Shown here in pieces: positions 49,414 to 58,966 of a stretch of DNA of 64,000 bases; position 1 is the first letter of the stretch, and each line of letters begins with the position of its first letter. The notes beneath the pieces are model-generated. The model made no database searches and was not told the DNA's origin. It saw only the letters and a program-made list of their open reading frames with translations. The stretch is from assembly GCA_018114805.1 (NCBI GenBank), contig CP073042.1:62001-126000 (forward strand), written 5' to 3'. This DNA comes from Candidatus Streptomyces philanthi. Its GTDB lineage: Bacteria > Actinomycetota > Actinomycetes > Streptomycetales > Streptomycetaceae. The translations under genes and the position numbers were made by a program.

Positions 49414-51245
49414 ATGGCAAACAACGGGGCAGGAGCGGCGAACGAGTCAGGATACGCCCTGCTCATCGGGGCAGGACCGACCGGCAGGCAACGGGCGATG
49501 GACACGGCCGCCGCGCTGCCGTCGCTGGCGGCCGCCGCACCGTCGGTGCTACTGGGCACGACGGGTGGCGCGCAGGTGGTGCAACTCGTCGATCCCGACG
49601 AGCCACACACGGTGCTGACCCACCTGCGCACGGCAGCCGCCCACCCGGGGCCGGTGCTGGTCTACCTCGTCGGCCAGTTGATGCTGGACACCAAGCAACA
49701 CCTGCCACACCTGGCACTGGCGCGCACGACGCCGAAGACGGCGCGCTACACCGCGCTGCCCTGGCACTGGCTGCTCTCGGAGTTGGGCCACCGGCCGGCC
49801 GGCACCACCACCGTCTTCGCCGACCTGGCGGCCGACGAGACGGCCTGGCCCAAGCTCACCGCCGAGCACCTGACGATCGGACTCGCGCTGTACGGGTGCG
49901 TCGTTCCCCCGCCGCGCCGCCGCCAGCTCAACACCCCGCACTACACCCGGGCCCTGGCCGCGACCCTCCGCTCGGTGGGCACCCGCCCACCGCTGCCGCA
50001 GTTGCACCAGCACGCCGTCGAACAGTCGGGGCTCGGTCAGGGACCCGCCCTGCTCGTGGCGTCCACCGGGGGCGCGCCCCAGCCCGTCGACGGGGCAGCG
50101 GGCTACCGCCCGGCGTGCCGGGGACCGCCGCCGCCAGCCCGGCCGACCCGTCGCTCGAACCAGCGTCGACGGTCGCGGCGAACGCCTGGGCGCAGCCGGC
50201 TTCGCCGTCACCGGTGGCCAGTCCCCCACTGGTCCCGGGCTTCGAGCCGGCGGCCGGGCCCGCGAGCCCGCAACCGCACCAGGCGTCCGACTAGCCGCAC
50301 TGGCTCCCCGGCGAGGCGTCCCCCGCGCCGGCGCCGGCGCCGACGGCCAAGGCACCGGAGCCCGCCCCGTCCGCGACACCGAACATCGCACCAGCCCCAC
50401 CAGCCGCACCGGCCGCACCAGCCACGGCCCCGTGGTCGAACCCGCCTGGCCAGGCCGAGCCGGCTGGCAAGGCGAAGCCGGTCGAGCCTGCCGGTGACGA
50501 ACCGTCTCAGGGCGCGGCGGCGGCGCCCCCACCGCGATCCCCGCACGCTCACTCCAGCGAGTCCCGGCCGCCGGCCCCGGGCGCTCATTCCGACACGTCT
50601 GCGCAGACCCCGGGCGCCCACTCCCGTGAGACGGCCGCGGTTCCGGCGGACGAGGCCGCGCCGACCCCGGACCGCCACTTTGGGCAGGGCGGGGCCGCCG
50701 AGCCGGCTTCGGCCACGGCCCACGCGGTCGTCGGGGATGTCGAGGCGGCCCCACGACGGCCGTACGACCCCGGCCCACCGCCCGCGTACGCGCCGGGGTA
50801 CGGGAGCGGCGAGGTCGCGCACGATCCGCACGGCGCGATACTGGAGGCGGCGCACGCGGGGCGGCACAGCGAGGCCGCGGCGATGGCCGCAGCCTGGGAG
50901 CAGGAGGCGTTCCGTTCGGCGGGCCCCGACTCCCCGCAGGCGCTCCACTGGCTTGAGGTACGCGCCGACCTGGCCCGGCTCGCCGGAGACCCGGCCCGCG
51001 CCTGCGAACTGTGGATGGCCGCCACCACGCGCCTGAGGGCGGGTCAGGCGGCGGACCAGCCCGACGTGGAGGGCGCGGTGGACCGGGCACACCACCAGTG
51101 GCAGCACGTCGACGACCTGCTGCGGGCCCGGTCGTTGGCCGCGGAGCTGACGGCCCTGCGTACACGTGTGCCGGGGCGCAGACCCGGCGCGCTGCGGGCC
51201 ATCCAGGCCAGGTTGGAGAGCTTGCGCGGCGTCCGCGCGAGCTGA
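49414..51245 (+). pseudogene. Large hypothetical protein with proline/alanine-rich linker, frameshift and stop
   Basis: Not recognised as a named family. The N-terminal ~220 residues look folded (ALLIGAGPTGRQRAMDTAAA; YLVGQLMLDTKQHLPHLAL; WHWLLSELGHRPAGTTTVF) and resemble caspase-like/CHAT-type alpha-beta domains only in general style. A ~250-residue Pro/Ala/Ser-rich disordered linker follows. The C-terminal ~130 residues are helical (AILEAAHAGRHSEAAAMAAA; WLEVRADLARLAGDPARA), like tetratricopeptide helices. ATG 49414. A missing base near 50098 and TAG at ~50292 interrupt it; otherwise one frame runs to 51245. Confidence 0.5.
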
Positions 51246-51426
51246 GCGGCACGGTCGGCGTCCTCGTTCCGCGGGACCCCGCCGCGCGCCGCGTCCTTGA
51301 CCGGCCGCGCGGCGGCTGCGTACCGCCGAGTCGGGGGGTGGCCGATTCCGGTCCCCGCGCCTGTCCAACCCGCGCGGCACGCGCGCGGACGGTGAAGCCG
51401 GAGCCGACCGCCGACCACCAGCCGCG

Positions 51427-52756
51427 TCAACCCTGAGCCCGGTGAAGCGTGAGGCGATCGTCCGCCTCAGCGTCGCCGCACGGTACGGCCGCGACCTCCG
51501 GCGCCAGCGCGCGGATGCGCGGTATCGGCGAGGAGAGCAGCCAGAACAGCGACAGCGCTCCCCCGACGGCACCGACGAGCAGTGTCGCCCGCAGGCCCAA
51601 GCCCGTGGCCAGCGATCCGCCCACAACGGCTCCGATTGACCGCATGCCGTAATTGACGGTGCTGAAGGCGCCCGCCACCCGGCTGCGCATCGCATCGGGG
51701 ATCACGCTGGTCTGCAGGGAGTTGAGGTTCACGTCGAAGAGCATCACGCCGACTCCGGAGAGGAACTCCGCGGCGGCCAACGCGCCCACCCGCGCCCACA
51801 GCGGTCCGCCCGCGCTGGCCGCGATGGCGATGGGCGCCGGGAAGAGCACGGCCCCGACCAGAATGCTGCGCCCGACACCGATACGCCGTGAGACCCGTGG
51901 GGCGATGACGGCACCCAGGAGTGCGCCGGTCGAGCCGATGCCCAGGGCCAGCCCGATGGCTCCGGCGGACAGTTCCAGATCACGGTTGGCGAACAGCACC
52001 ACCAACCCGCTGCCCGCGACGAAGGTGAAGAAGTTGACCGTCGCCGCGCAACCGAGCCCGGCACGCAGCACCGGATGCCGGACGATGTAGGTCATCTCCT
52101 CCCTGGCACGCCGGAACAGCGAGGGGCCCGCTCCCGCGTCCGCGCCACCGGATGACTCGTCGAGCGGTATGCGTCCTACCAGGAACGCCGATGCCAGGTA
52201 CGACACGGCATCGACGACGACGGCGACGGGCGCGGTCAACGCCTGAATGAGCCCGCCGCCGGCTGCCGGGCCGGCCACATGTGACATTGACCGGCTGGCG
52301 CTGAGTCTGCTGTTCGCCTCGACGTAGGACGAACGTGGCACGAGCCGCGCGAAGAACGGTGGATAGGCGGTGTTGAACAGCACCGCCGCGGTGCCGGTCA
52401 ACAACGCGACGACATAGAGCTGGCCAAGGCTCACGGCGTCGAGCAGGTACGCCACGGGGGAGGCTCAGCAACACCGCGCCGCACACCAGGTCGGCCACGA
52501 CCATGAGGCGCCGCTTGCGCACTCGGCGGTCGACCCAGGCTCCCAGCAGGATCGCGAGCAGGTTCGGTGTCCAGATCAGCGCGGTCAGCCACGCCACCTG
52601 GTTGGCCGAGGCGCTCAGCGCTGTGACGGCGATCAGTGGCAGAGCCAGTTCGGTGATGCGGTCACCGAACTCCGAGACGGACTGCCCGGCCCAGAACCGA
52701 CGGAACCGCCGATCACGCCACACGGGCATCGGGGCTTTGACCTGCGAGGTACTCAT
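51427..52756 (-). pseudogene. MFS efflux transporter (macrolide-efflux-like), one frameshift
   Basis: Major facilitator of ~440 aa, 12 helices: WRDRRFRRFWAGQSVSEFGD at the N-terminus and the loop-2 motif WVDRRVRKRRLM, the pattern of MFS_3/enterobactin-exporter-type efflux pumps. ATG 52756 overlaps the ArsR stop by four bases (ATGA). One extra base near 52460, in LLSLP/VAYLL, is the only lesion seen. Exports small molecules or drugs under control of the co-transcribed ArsR repressor. Confidence 0.8.
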
Positions 52757-53352
52757 GGCGTCTCATCCGCCAGCTCCTGGTCTCGCTCCGGCAGGACGTA
52801 GCACAGCAGTCGGACGCCGCGGCTGTCGTCCGGCCGCTCGGCGGCATCGCGCGTCACGTACGGGGCGAGGACCCGCTCGATGCCGTCCTGAATGGCCGGG
52901 AGTTCCTCCGCCGAGACGACCACCCGGGTGTTGGCCAGACCAGCGGCCTGCCGCCAGGACGGTTCGAGGTGGGGCTCGACTTCGGTCAGCCACCTGCTCG
53001 GCAGATCCCCGTAGCGCGCGAACATCTCCCGGGACAGCGCCCGCGCGGCCGAGCCGCCCTCCTCGTCCGCCGGCGTCTCGAACCGGAATCCGCGCGCCGC
53101 CGCCCGCCATCGCCGTTGCCTCCGGTCCGGTCCGGCCTCGGCGTCCCGGACCAACCCGAAGCCCGCCAGGTGCCGCAGGTGCCAACTGGTCACCGACGGC
53201 GTGGCTCCCACGTGGGGCGCGAGTTGGGTGGCCGTGGCCGGGCCGTGCCGCTGGAGGCGGTCAAGGATCGCCAGCCGTACCGGATGGGCCAGTGCCCGCA
53301 TCGCCTGCGGGTCGGTGATCTCGATATCGCCCAGTCGATTCTCGGAATCCAT
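52753..53352 (-). CDS. ArsR family transcriptional regulator
   Basis: 199 aa, intact. Winged HTH at residues ~15-75: MRALAHPVRLAILDRLQRHG, then TATQLAPHVGATPSVTSWHL. No metal-binding CxC motif is seen, so it is probably a small-molecule-responsive member (HTH_20 type). ATG 53352 is preferred over an upstream TTG because it follows the twin operators directly. Cotranscribed with the MFS pump and probably autoregulated. Confidence 0.85.
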   Translation of the reverse strand: MDSENRLGDIEITDPQAMRALAHPVRLAILDRLQRHGPATATQLAPHVGATPSVTSWHLRHLAGFGLVRDAEAGPDRRQRRWRAAARGFRFETPADEEGGSAARALSREMFARYGDLPSRWLTEVEPHLEPSWRQAAGLANTRVVVSAEELPAIQDGIERVLAPYVTRDAAERPDDSRGVRLLCYVLPERDQELADETP

Positions 53353-53356
53353 GACG

Positions 53357-53395
53357 TGAGAGTTTCCTCTCAAATATTGTGAGAGTCAACTCTCA
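53357..53395. promoter_or_regulatory. Twin operator repeats upstream of the ArsR-MFS operon
   Basis: TGAGAGTTTCCTCTCA (53357-53372) and TGAGAGTCAACTCTCA (53380-53395) are two 16-bp palindromes 23 bp centre to centre, roughly two helical turns, placed 5-43 bases before the ArsR start. They are the obvious autoregulatory operators. Confidence 0.75.
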
Positions 53396-53592
53396 GATCT
53401 GGGGGAGGGCTCTCATGGTGACAACGGTCCGTGCGGACACACGCCGAGCGCCGACGCGCCACACGGCCACCCTCCGCCCGCCCGCGCGTGCGGTTGGCTG
53501 GGCGCGACGGGCCACCCTGGGAGGGCGCGGCGACCGGCTCGCGTGGGGCGCGTCCGGGGTGCTGGTCAGCCGGCCGGTAGGGCCACCGACGC

Positions 53593-54185
53593 CTAGTCGG
53601 CTCCGCGTATTAAGGGCCGCGTACCGGCCCTGCTCGCGCATGAGTTCCTCGTGCGTGCCGCGCTCGACGACGTCGCCGTCGGCCAGGACGACGATCTGGT
53701 CGGCGTCCCGCACGGTGGACAGCCGGTGGGCGATCGTGATCGTGGTGCGGTTGGCCGCGAGGGCGTCGATGGCACGCTGCACGGCGTGCTCGGTGCGGGT
53801 GTCGAGCGCGCTGGTGGCCTCGTCGAGTATGAGGATGGGCGGGTCGCGCAGGATCGTCCGGGCTATCGCCAACCGCTGCTTCTCGCCACCGGAGAACCGG
53901 TACCCCCGCTCACCAACGAGCGTGCCGTAGCCGTCGGGCAGGGATGCGATGTGCTCGTGGATCTGTGCCGCCTCGGCCGCGGCGCGCAGCTCCTCGTCGG
54001 TCGCGCCGGGCTTGGCAAAGCGCAGGTTGTCCGCCACGGAGGCGTGGAAGAGGTACGTCTCCTGGGAGACCACTCCGACGGCGTCGGCTAGCGTGTCGAA
54101 GCTGAGGTCGCGCACGTCCACGCCGTCGATGAGCAAGCGTCCGGCGGTCACGTCGTACAACCGGGGCACCTCGACCGCGGCGCTG
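53593..54185 (-). pseudogene. ABC exporter ATP-binding domain, Walker A half missing
   Basis: C-terminal two thirds of an MsbA/MDR-type nucleotide-binding domain: VPRLYDVTAGRLLIDGVDVR, Q-loop VVSQETYLF, signature RFSGGEKQRLAIART, Walker B ILILDEATSALD and H-loop TIAHRLSTV. The membrane domain and Walker A are absent: the sequence changes at ~54185, immediately before VPRLYDV, to a plus-strand LigD fragment. A frameshift near 53610 precedes the probable stop at 53593. Confidence 0.75.
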
Positions 54186-54778
54186 GTGGCGATGGCCAAC
54201 CTCGGGGCGTACCAGGTGCACGTGCCGCAGTGGCGGGCAGGCGCCGGGCCGGCGACACACGACCGGGTCGTCTTCGACCTCGACCCGGCTCCCGGCGCCG
54301 ACGTCACCGACTGCTGTCGGGTGGCGCTCCCGCTGCGCGCCGCGCTCGCCGCCGAAGGCCTGACGGCCTGCGCGGTCACCTACGGCTCCAAGGGCCTGCA
54401 CTTGTACGTGGCCGGTGGAGCCCGCTCCCGCCAAGGCCGCGGTGGCCTACGCCAAGCGGCTGGCGGTGCGGATGGGGGGCGGAGCTGCCCGACCTCGCGG
54501 TGGCGACTATGGCGCGTGCCGCGCGGCACGGCAAGGTGTTCATCGACTGGTCGCAGAACGCCTCGGCGAAGACCACGGCCGCCCCGTACACGCTGCGCGT
54601 ACGCGAGCGCCCCGGCGTGGCGACGCTGGTCGACTGGGACGAGGTCGCCGCGTGCGCGCACCTGGCCGACCTGGCCTTCGGCCCGGAGGAGGTTCTGGCG
54701 CGCGTCGAAGCGCGGGGCGATGACCCACTCGCGCCGCTCCTCGACGCGGCGCGGCGCGGGCGGCTGCCCGAGGCGTAG
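54186..54778 (+). pseudogene. LigD-type polymerase/primase domain, 5'-truncated and frameshifted
   Basis: Most of a bacterial NHEJ polymerase domain (archaeo-eukaryotic primase fold): ANLGAYQVHVPQW, VVFDLDPAPGADVTD (catalytic aspartates), TYGSKGLHLYV and FIDWSQNASAKTTAAPYTLR. These enzymes fill gaps during end joining with Ku. The first ~100 residues are missing at the head-to-head junction with the ABC fragment. Frameshifts near 54412 and 54480. The stop at 54778 is followed by a strong terminator. Whether the parent had a ligase domain cannot be told. Confidence 0.75.
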
Positions 54779-54800
54779 CGGGCGGGTTGTCCGCGCGCGG

Positions 54801-54846
54801 ACGACGTGGTCCCCGCCGCTGTCGGATGCGGCGGGGACCACGTCGT
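54801..54846 (+). terminator. 19-bp hairpin terminator after the LigD fragment
   Basis: Bases 54801-54819 (ACGACGTGGTCCCCGCCGC) pair perfectly with 54828-54846 around an 8-base loop, 22 bases after the stop. Confidence 0.75.
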
Positions 54847-54996
54847 TCCCGGTCGGGGGGCGTCGCCCCGGCGTGACCTGCTCCGGTCTGGGGCGGCCCG
54901 GGCCGGTTCGGTCGGGTCCGGCTTGTCTGACCTCGCTGTGCTCCGTGGCCGACCGCTCCGCCGCGGTCGGTGTGACGGGTCGGTGTGCGGGCGGGG

Positions 54997-56072
54997 TCAG
55001 CGGACGTCCTCGGGACCCTTCCTGGCGCCGTGGCCTCCGCGACGCCCTCGTTCACCAGCGGCGCCCTCGTCCCCCTCGTACTCCACGCGCTCCTTGCGCA
55101 CCCGCGCCGAGACCTCCTGCTGCTCGGTCACCCGCTCGGTCTCCAGGCGTACCCGCTCCACCGGCACGGTCTCCTTGCGGACAACGGCGCGCTCCGCGTG
55201 CAGCGTGACCTCCACCTCGCCGTCCTCGATCCGCGCGTCGCGGCTCTGTCGCCGCATGTCGTCCGCCGTGATCGGCTCGCGCGTGAGGTGCACTTCCTCG
55301 TGGCTGACGGGCACGGTGCGGGTCACGTCCTCGGTGACCACGTGCTTGCGCAGCCGGGCGCGCCCCGTCTCGTGCTCCTCGGTGCCGACCCGGAGCTGCT
55401 CCTCGGAGAGAATCATCTCCTGGACACCCTCCTTGGCCGTCCGGCCAGCGTGCCTGCCGCGGCCCTCCTTGGTCATGCGCTCGGTGCCCATCTCACGGGT
55501 CTCCTTGGCCGACGCGTCGGCGGTCTCGGCGCCGCGCCCGGTGCCCGCGCCGACCAGCTTGGGTCCGCCGGCCTCGGTCCGCTGCCCGGACTCGCGGCCC
55601 GCGGCGTACCCCGCCGCTCCGCCGCCCGCCGCACAGCCGGCCGCGCCCGCCATGCCCCCGCGCGTGGTGTTCGCGTCACCGCCGGTCGTCGCGTCCGTCC
55701 CCGGTCCGCGCCCCGTCGTCTGCCGACCGGGCTGGCGCAGGCCGTAGTGCCGGTAGAGCTCCGTCTCCTCCTCCGGCGAGAGGTGTCCGGCGGCTCCGGC
55801 GAGAGGTGTCCGGCGGCGTCGATCCGCGGAGCGTCCTTGATCTCCTCCTTGCTGTACCGAACGCGCAGGTCACCCCCCGAGTGCTGGGCTCCGGCGAGGG
55901 GGACGAAGGTCTCCTTCATGCCGAACAGTCCGGTGCGAACGGTTATCCATTCCGGTACGCCAGTAATGTCGTCGCTGTACACCTGCTGCACCGACCCGAC
56001 CTTCTGGCCGTCCGGGTCGACCACGTGCATGCCTGACAGCTCCTGCGGGGTGTCGCCCTGGGGTGCGGTCAT
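54997..56072 (-). pseudogene. PRC-barrel and DUF2382 stress protein, frameshifted by a 23-bp duplication
   Basis: N-terminal PRC barrel (SGMHVVDPDGQKVGSVQQVY; WITVRTGLFGMKETFVPL), glycine-rich spacer, C-terminal DUF2382 (SEEQLRVGTEEHETGRARL...KHVVTEDVTRTVPVSHEEV). Proteins of this architecture are common in Streptomyces and Deinococcus and are linked with stress; the biochemical role is unknown. ATG 56072 lies nine bases after AAGGAGA. A perfect 23-bp tandem duplication (55771-55816) shifts the frame inside GHLSPEEETELYRHYG; deleting one copy restores a ~350-aa protein. Confidence 0.8.
55771..55816. repeat. Perfect 23-bp tandem duplication
   Basis: Bases 55771-55793 and 55794-55816 are identical. 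Because 23 is not divisible by three, the duplication breaks the PRC-barrel/DUF2382 gene. Confidence 0.95.
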
Positions 56073-56430
56073 CGCCACTGTCTCCTTTCACGCGTAGCAC
56101 GCGCCGACACGGCTGGGCGTGCTCCGTCTTCCATTGCGGTCTTCCATTGCGCGCGCCCCGCAAGCACACGGCGACCGCAGGCGCCCCTCGTCACCGCGGG
56201 CGACGCCGGTCCGGAACCGGTCCCGGGGCCGCACGAGCGCGCTGTGCCGGGCTCGCCCGAGAATGTGCAACGTACTCCATTCGGGTGAGGAGGGTCGGCG
56301 TACGCCCGTGCCGGCGCGGAGGCCGGGGGCCCAGGCGGGCACGACGACGCCGGGCGGCGCCCCGTGGTGGGGGCGCCGCCCGGCGTGGGAGTCGCGGCGA
56401 GCGGCGGCCTGGTGCGGCCACCGTGTGCGG
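56073..56430. other. Intergenic region with the acyl-CoA dehydrogenase terminator
   Basis: 358 bp between two minus-strand genes. It holds the promoter of the PRC-barrel gene (AT-richer patch at 56262-56290) and the hairpin at 56348-56385. No gene recognised. Confidence 0.45.
56348..56385 (-). terminator. 16-bp hairpin terminator after acyl-CoA dehydrogenase
   Basis: CGCCGGGCGGCGCCCC (56348-56363) pairs perfectly with GGGGCGCCGCCCGGCG (56370-56385), 45 bases beyond the stop. Confidence 0.75.
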
Positions 56431-57660
56431 TCAGCGGATGGGCATGCCGGACAGAGTGCGGGCGATGACCAGGCGCTGGATCTCGCTGGTCCCCTCGAAG
56501 ATGGTGTAGATGGCGCTGTCCCGGTGCATGCGCTCGACCGGGTACTCGCGGGTGTAGCCGTTGCCGCCGAGGATCTGTATAGCCTGGGCCGTGACCCTCT
56601 TCGCCGTCTCACTGGCGTACAGCTTGGACATCGAGCCCTCGGCGGCGTTGAACGGCCGACCGGCCGCCGCCATCCACGAGGCCCGCCACACCAGCAGCCG
56701 GGCCGCGTCGACCTGGGTGCGCATGTCGGCGAGTTGGAAGGCCACGCCCTGGTTGTCGATGATCGGGCGGCCGAACTGGGTGCGGGTCTTCGCGTACTCC
56801 AGCGCTTCCTCGTACGCGGCGCGCGCCGTGCCGACGGCCATCGCGCCGACCGCCGGCCGGGACGCCTCGAAGGTGGCCATGGCCGCGTTCTTCACGCGCT
56901 CGGCCCCGGCCGTGCTCCGGGCGCCGCGCTCGCGGGCCAGCCGCTCGTCCAGCTTGGGCTTGCCGCCGAGCAGGCAGTCACCGGGGACGCGGACGTCCTC
57001 CAGGACGACCTCGGCGGTGTGTGAGGCGCGGATGCCGTGCTTCTGGAACTTCTGGCCCTGGGACAGGCCCGGCGTGCCCGGCGGGACGATGAAGGAGGCG
57101 TGCCCCTTGGAGCCGAGTTCCGGGTCCACGACGGCGACCACGACGTGGACGCTGGCGATGCCGCCGTTGGTGGCCCAGGTCTTGGTGCCGTTGAGCACCC
57201 ACTCGTCCTTGGCCTCGTCGTAGACCGCGCGGGTGCGCATGGCGGCCACGTCCGAGCCGGCGTCGGGCTCGGACGAGCAGAAGGCGGCGACCTTCACGTC
57301 GTTCGCGTCGCCGTACATCTGCGGCACCCAGGTGCCGATCTGCTCCTCGGTGCCGTTGGCCAGCACGCCCACGGCGGCGAGACCGGTGCCCACGATGGAC
57401 AGCGCGATGCCCGCGTCGCCCCAGAAGAGTTCCTCCATGGTCATCGGGATGCCGAGCCCGGTGGGGTCGAAGAACTGCTGGGCGTAGAAGTCCAGCGAGT
57501 ACAGGCCGATCTTGGCCGCCTCCTGGATGATCGGCCAGGGGGTCTCCTCCCGCTCGTCCCACTCCGCGGCGGCCGGGCGCATCACGTCCTGCGCGAATCC
57601 GTGAATCCAGTCCCGTACGGACTTCTGCTCCTCGTTGAGTTCGAAAGAGAACTCCGGCAT
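56431..57660 (-). CDS. Acyl-CoA dehydrogenase
   Basis: 409 aa, intact. Flavoprotein catalysing alpha,beta-dehydrogenation of acyl-CoA. Domains: N-terminal helical, middle beta (FCSSEPDAGSDVAAMRTRA; NGTKTWATNGG), C-terminal helical with RTQFGRPIIDNQ, QILGGNGYTREYP and the catalytic glutamate in IFEGTSEIQ. ATG 57660 follows GGAGGGGATC. Divergent from a TetR regulator with palindromes between them, so it is probably controlled by it. Chain-length preference is not predictable. Confidence 0.92.
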   Translation of the reverse strand: MPEFSFELNEEQKSVRDWIHGFAQDVMRPAAAEWDEREETPWPIIQEAAKIGLYSLDFYAQQFFDPTGLGIPMTMEELFWGDAGIALSIVGTGLAAVGVLANGTEEQIGTWVPQMYGDANDVKVAAFCSSEPDAGSDVAAMRTRAVYDEAKDEWVLNGTKTWATNGGIASVHVVVAVVDPELGSKGHASFIVPPGTPGLSQGQKFQKHGIRASHTAEVVLEDVRVPGDCLLGGKPKLDERLARERGARSTAGAERVKNAAMATFEASRPAVGAMAVGTARAAYEEALEYAKTRTQFGRPIIDNQGVAFQLADMRTQVDAARLLVWRASWMAAAGRPFNAAEGSMSKLYASETAKRVTAQAIQILGGNGYTREYPVERMHRDSAIYTIFEGTSEIQRLVIARTLSGMPIR

Positions 57661-57679
57661 GATCCCCTCCAGCCGCTCA

Positions 57680-57705
57680 TTACCTCCGGTAACAGGAGTC
57701 TGTTA
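57680..57705. promoter_or_regulatory. Overlapping palindromes between acyl-CoA dehydrogenase and TetR
   Basis: TTACCTCCGGTAA (57680-57692) and TAACAGGAGTCTGTTA (57690-57705) are perfect inverted repeats in the divergent promoter region, 20-45 bases upstream of the dehydrogenase start. Likely TetR operator. Confidence 0.65.
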
Positions 57706-57809
57706 CTCACCAGTAGGGACTGTCAACTCCCTGGTCGCCGGAAGGACCGCAGGCCATGGGGTGTTACGTTGCGCGGGCCGCACGGAACAACCGGGGTGGG
57801 AGGCACACC

Positions 57810-58460
57810 ATGGACACCACGCAGCGCGACAGCCAGCAGCGCGCGCACGAGGAGCGCAGACGCAAGCTGCTGGAGGCCGCCGACCGGGTCGTGCTCCGCG
57901 ATGGCCCCGGCGCCTCGATGAACGCCATCGCCGCCGAGGCGGGCATCACGAAGCCCATCCTCTACCGGCACTTCGGCGACAAGGGCGGCCTCTACCGCGC
58001 GCTCGCCGTCCGGCACACCGACGCCCTGCTCGCCGCGCTGCGCGCGGCCCTGGACGCCCCGGCCCAGCGCCGGGCCCGGGTCGAGGCGACGTTGGACACC
58101 TACCTCGCCGCGATCGAAACCCGCCCCCAGGTCTACCGCTTCCTCATGCACCCGGCCGACGACCAGTCGGAGGGCCAACCCGAGCAGGGCTTCGACGTCG
58201 GGCGGCACGCGGCGCCGCTGCTGCGCCGGCTCGGCGAGGAGCTGGCCCAGGTGGTGGCCGAGCGGGTGGACCTCGGCCCGGACGGCGCGGAGAAGGCCCG
58301 GGTGTGGGGCCACGGCATCGTCGGCATGATGCACGCCGCGGGCGACTGGTGGTTGCGCGACCGGCCCTGCCCCCGCGAGCAGCTCGTCAGCCACCTCACC
58401 GACCTGCTGTGGGGGCGCCTGGCCGACGCCGGCGACCGGGAGGGCGGCCCGGCCTTCTAG
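57810..58460 (+). CDS. TetR/AcrR family transcriptional regulator
   Basis: 216 aa, intact. HTH at residues ~18-62 (GASMNAIAAEAGITKPILYRHF) and a helical ligand domain with WGHGIVGMMHAAGDWWL, a pattern shared with actinobacterial fatty-acid-degradation regulators. ATG 57810 has GGGAGG upstream. Divergently transcribed from acyl-CoA dehydrogenase; acyl-CoA is the plausible effector (inferred from context). Its stop overlaps the convergent deformylase stop by three to four bases. Confidence 0.88.
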   Translation: MDTTQRDSQQRAHEERRRKLLEAADRVVLRDGPGASMNAIAAEAGITKPILYRHFGDKGGLYRALAVRHTDALLAALRAALDAPAQRRARVEATLDTYLAAIETRPQVYRFLMHPADDQSEGQPEQGFDVGRHAAPLLRRLGEELAQVVAERVDLGPDGAEKARVWGHGIVGMMHAAGDWWLRDRPCPREQLVSHLTDLLWGRLADAGDREGGPAF

Positions 58461-58966
58461 GCCACCGCTCCCCAGGGCGCCTCCCGCGTCGCGGGAGGCA
58501 CGGTCCCCGCTCCCCCGCCCCGGCCGCTCAGGCCGTGGACCCCGTCGCCCACGGGGCGCGGGCCGCCCACGCGCGGGCCGGCGTCCACGCTCACGCCCTC
58601 CACCACCGCGCGGTCGAAGCGCGGCGTGCCGGCCTCGATGCCGGGCAGCGACAGACAGCCCTCCGGGCCACGGAAGATCAGCCCGTCGGCGTCCACCAGA
58701 CGGGGGTTGACGAGGTGTCCCAGATGGCGACGGTCCTCGTCGTCGGGGGAGTAGTAGACGAACACCCGCAGCGGAACGCCGATCTGATTGGCCGCGAGGC
58801 CGACGCCCCCCGACGCGTACATCGTCGCGTACATGTCCTCCACCAGGCGGGCGAGCTCGAAGCCGAACTCCGTCACCTCCGCGCACGGGGCCGCCAAGTG
58901 GGGGTCGCCGAGCAGCCGAAGCGGCCGCACTCGTCCCGAGCTGCCGGGGATCGCGCCAGTTCGCAT
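58457..58966 (-). pseudogene. def: Peptide deformylase, C-terminal catalytic motif missing
   Basis: Peptide deformylase removes the formyl group from nascent proteins. Motif I (GVGLAANQIG) and motif II (EGCLSLPG, metal cysteine) are present. Motif III, HExxDH, which supplies two metal ligands and the catalytic glutamate, is absent: after RAVVEGVSVDAG the sequence becomes unrelated low-complexity residues until 58457. 169 aa; the family is usually 180-220. ATG 58966. About 50 residues seem deleted near 58585. If real, it is inactive; Streptomyces usually carry other def copies. Confidence 0.75.
58479..58499. terminator. Short hairpin between TetR and deformylase
   Basis: GCCTCCCGC (58479-58487) pairs with GCGGGAGGC (58491-58499) around a 3-base loop. 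It now lies inside the deformylase frame, which fits loss of the gene's real 3' end. Confidence 0.5.
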
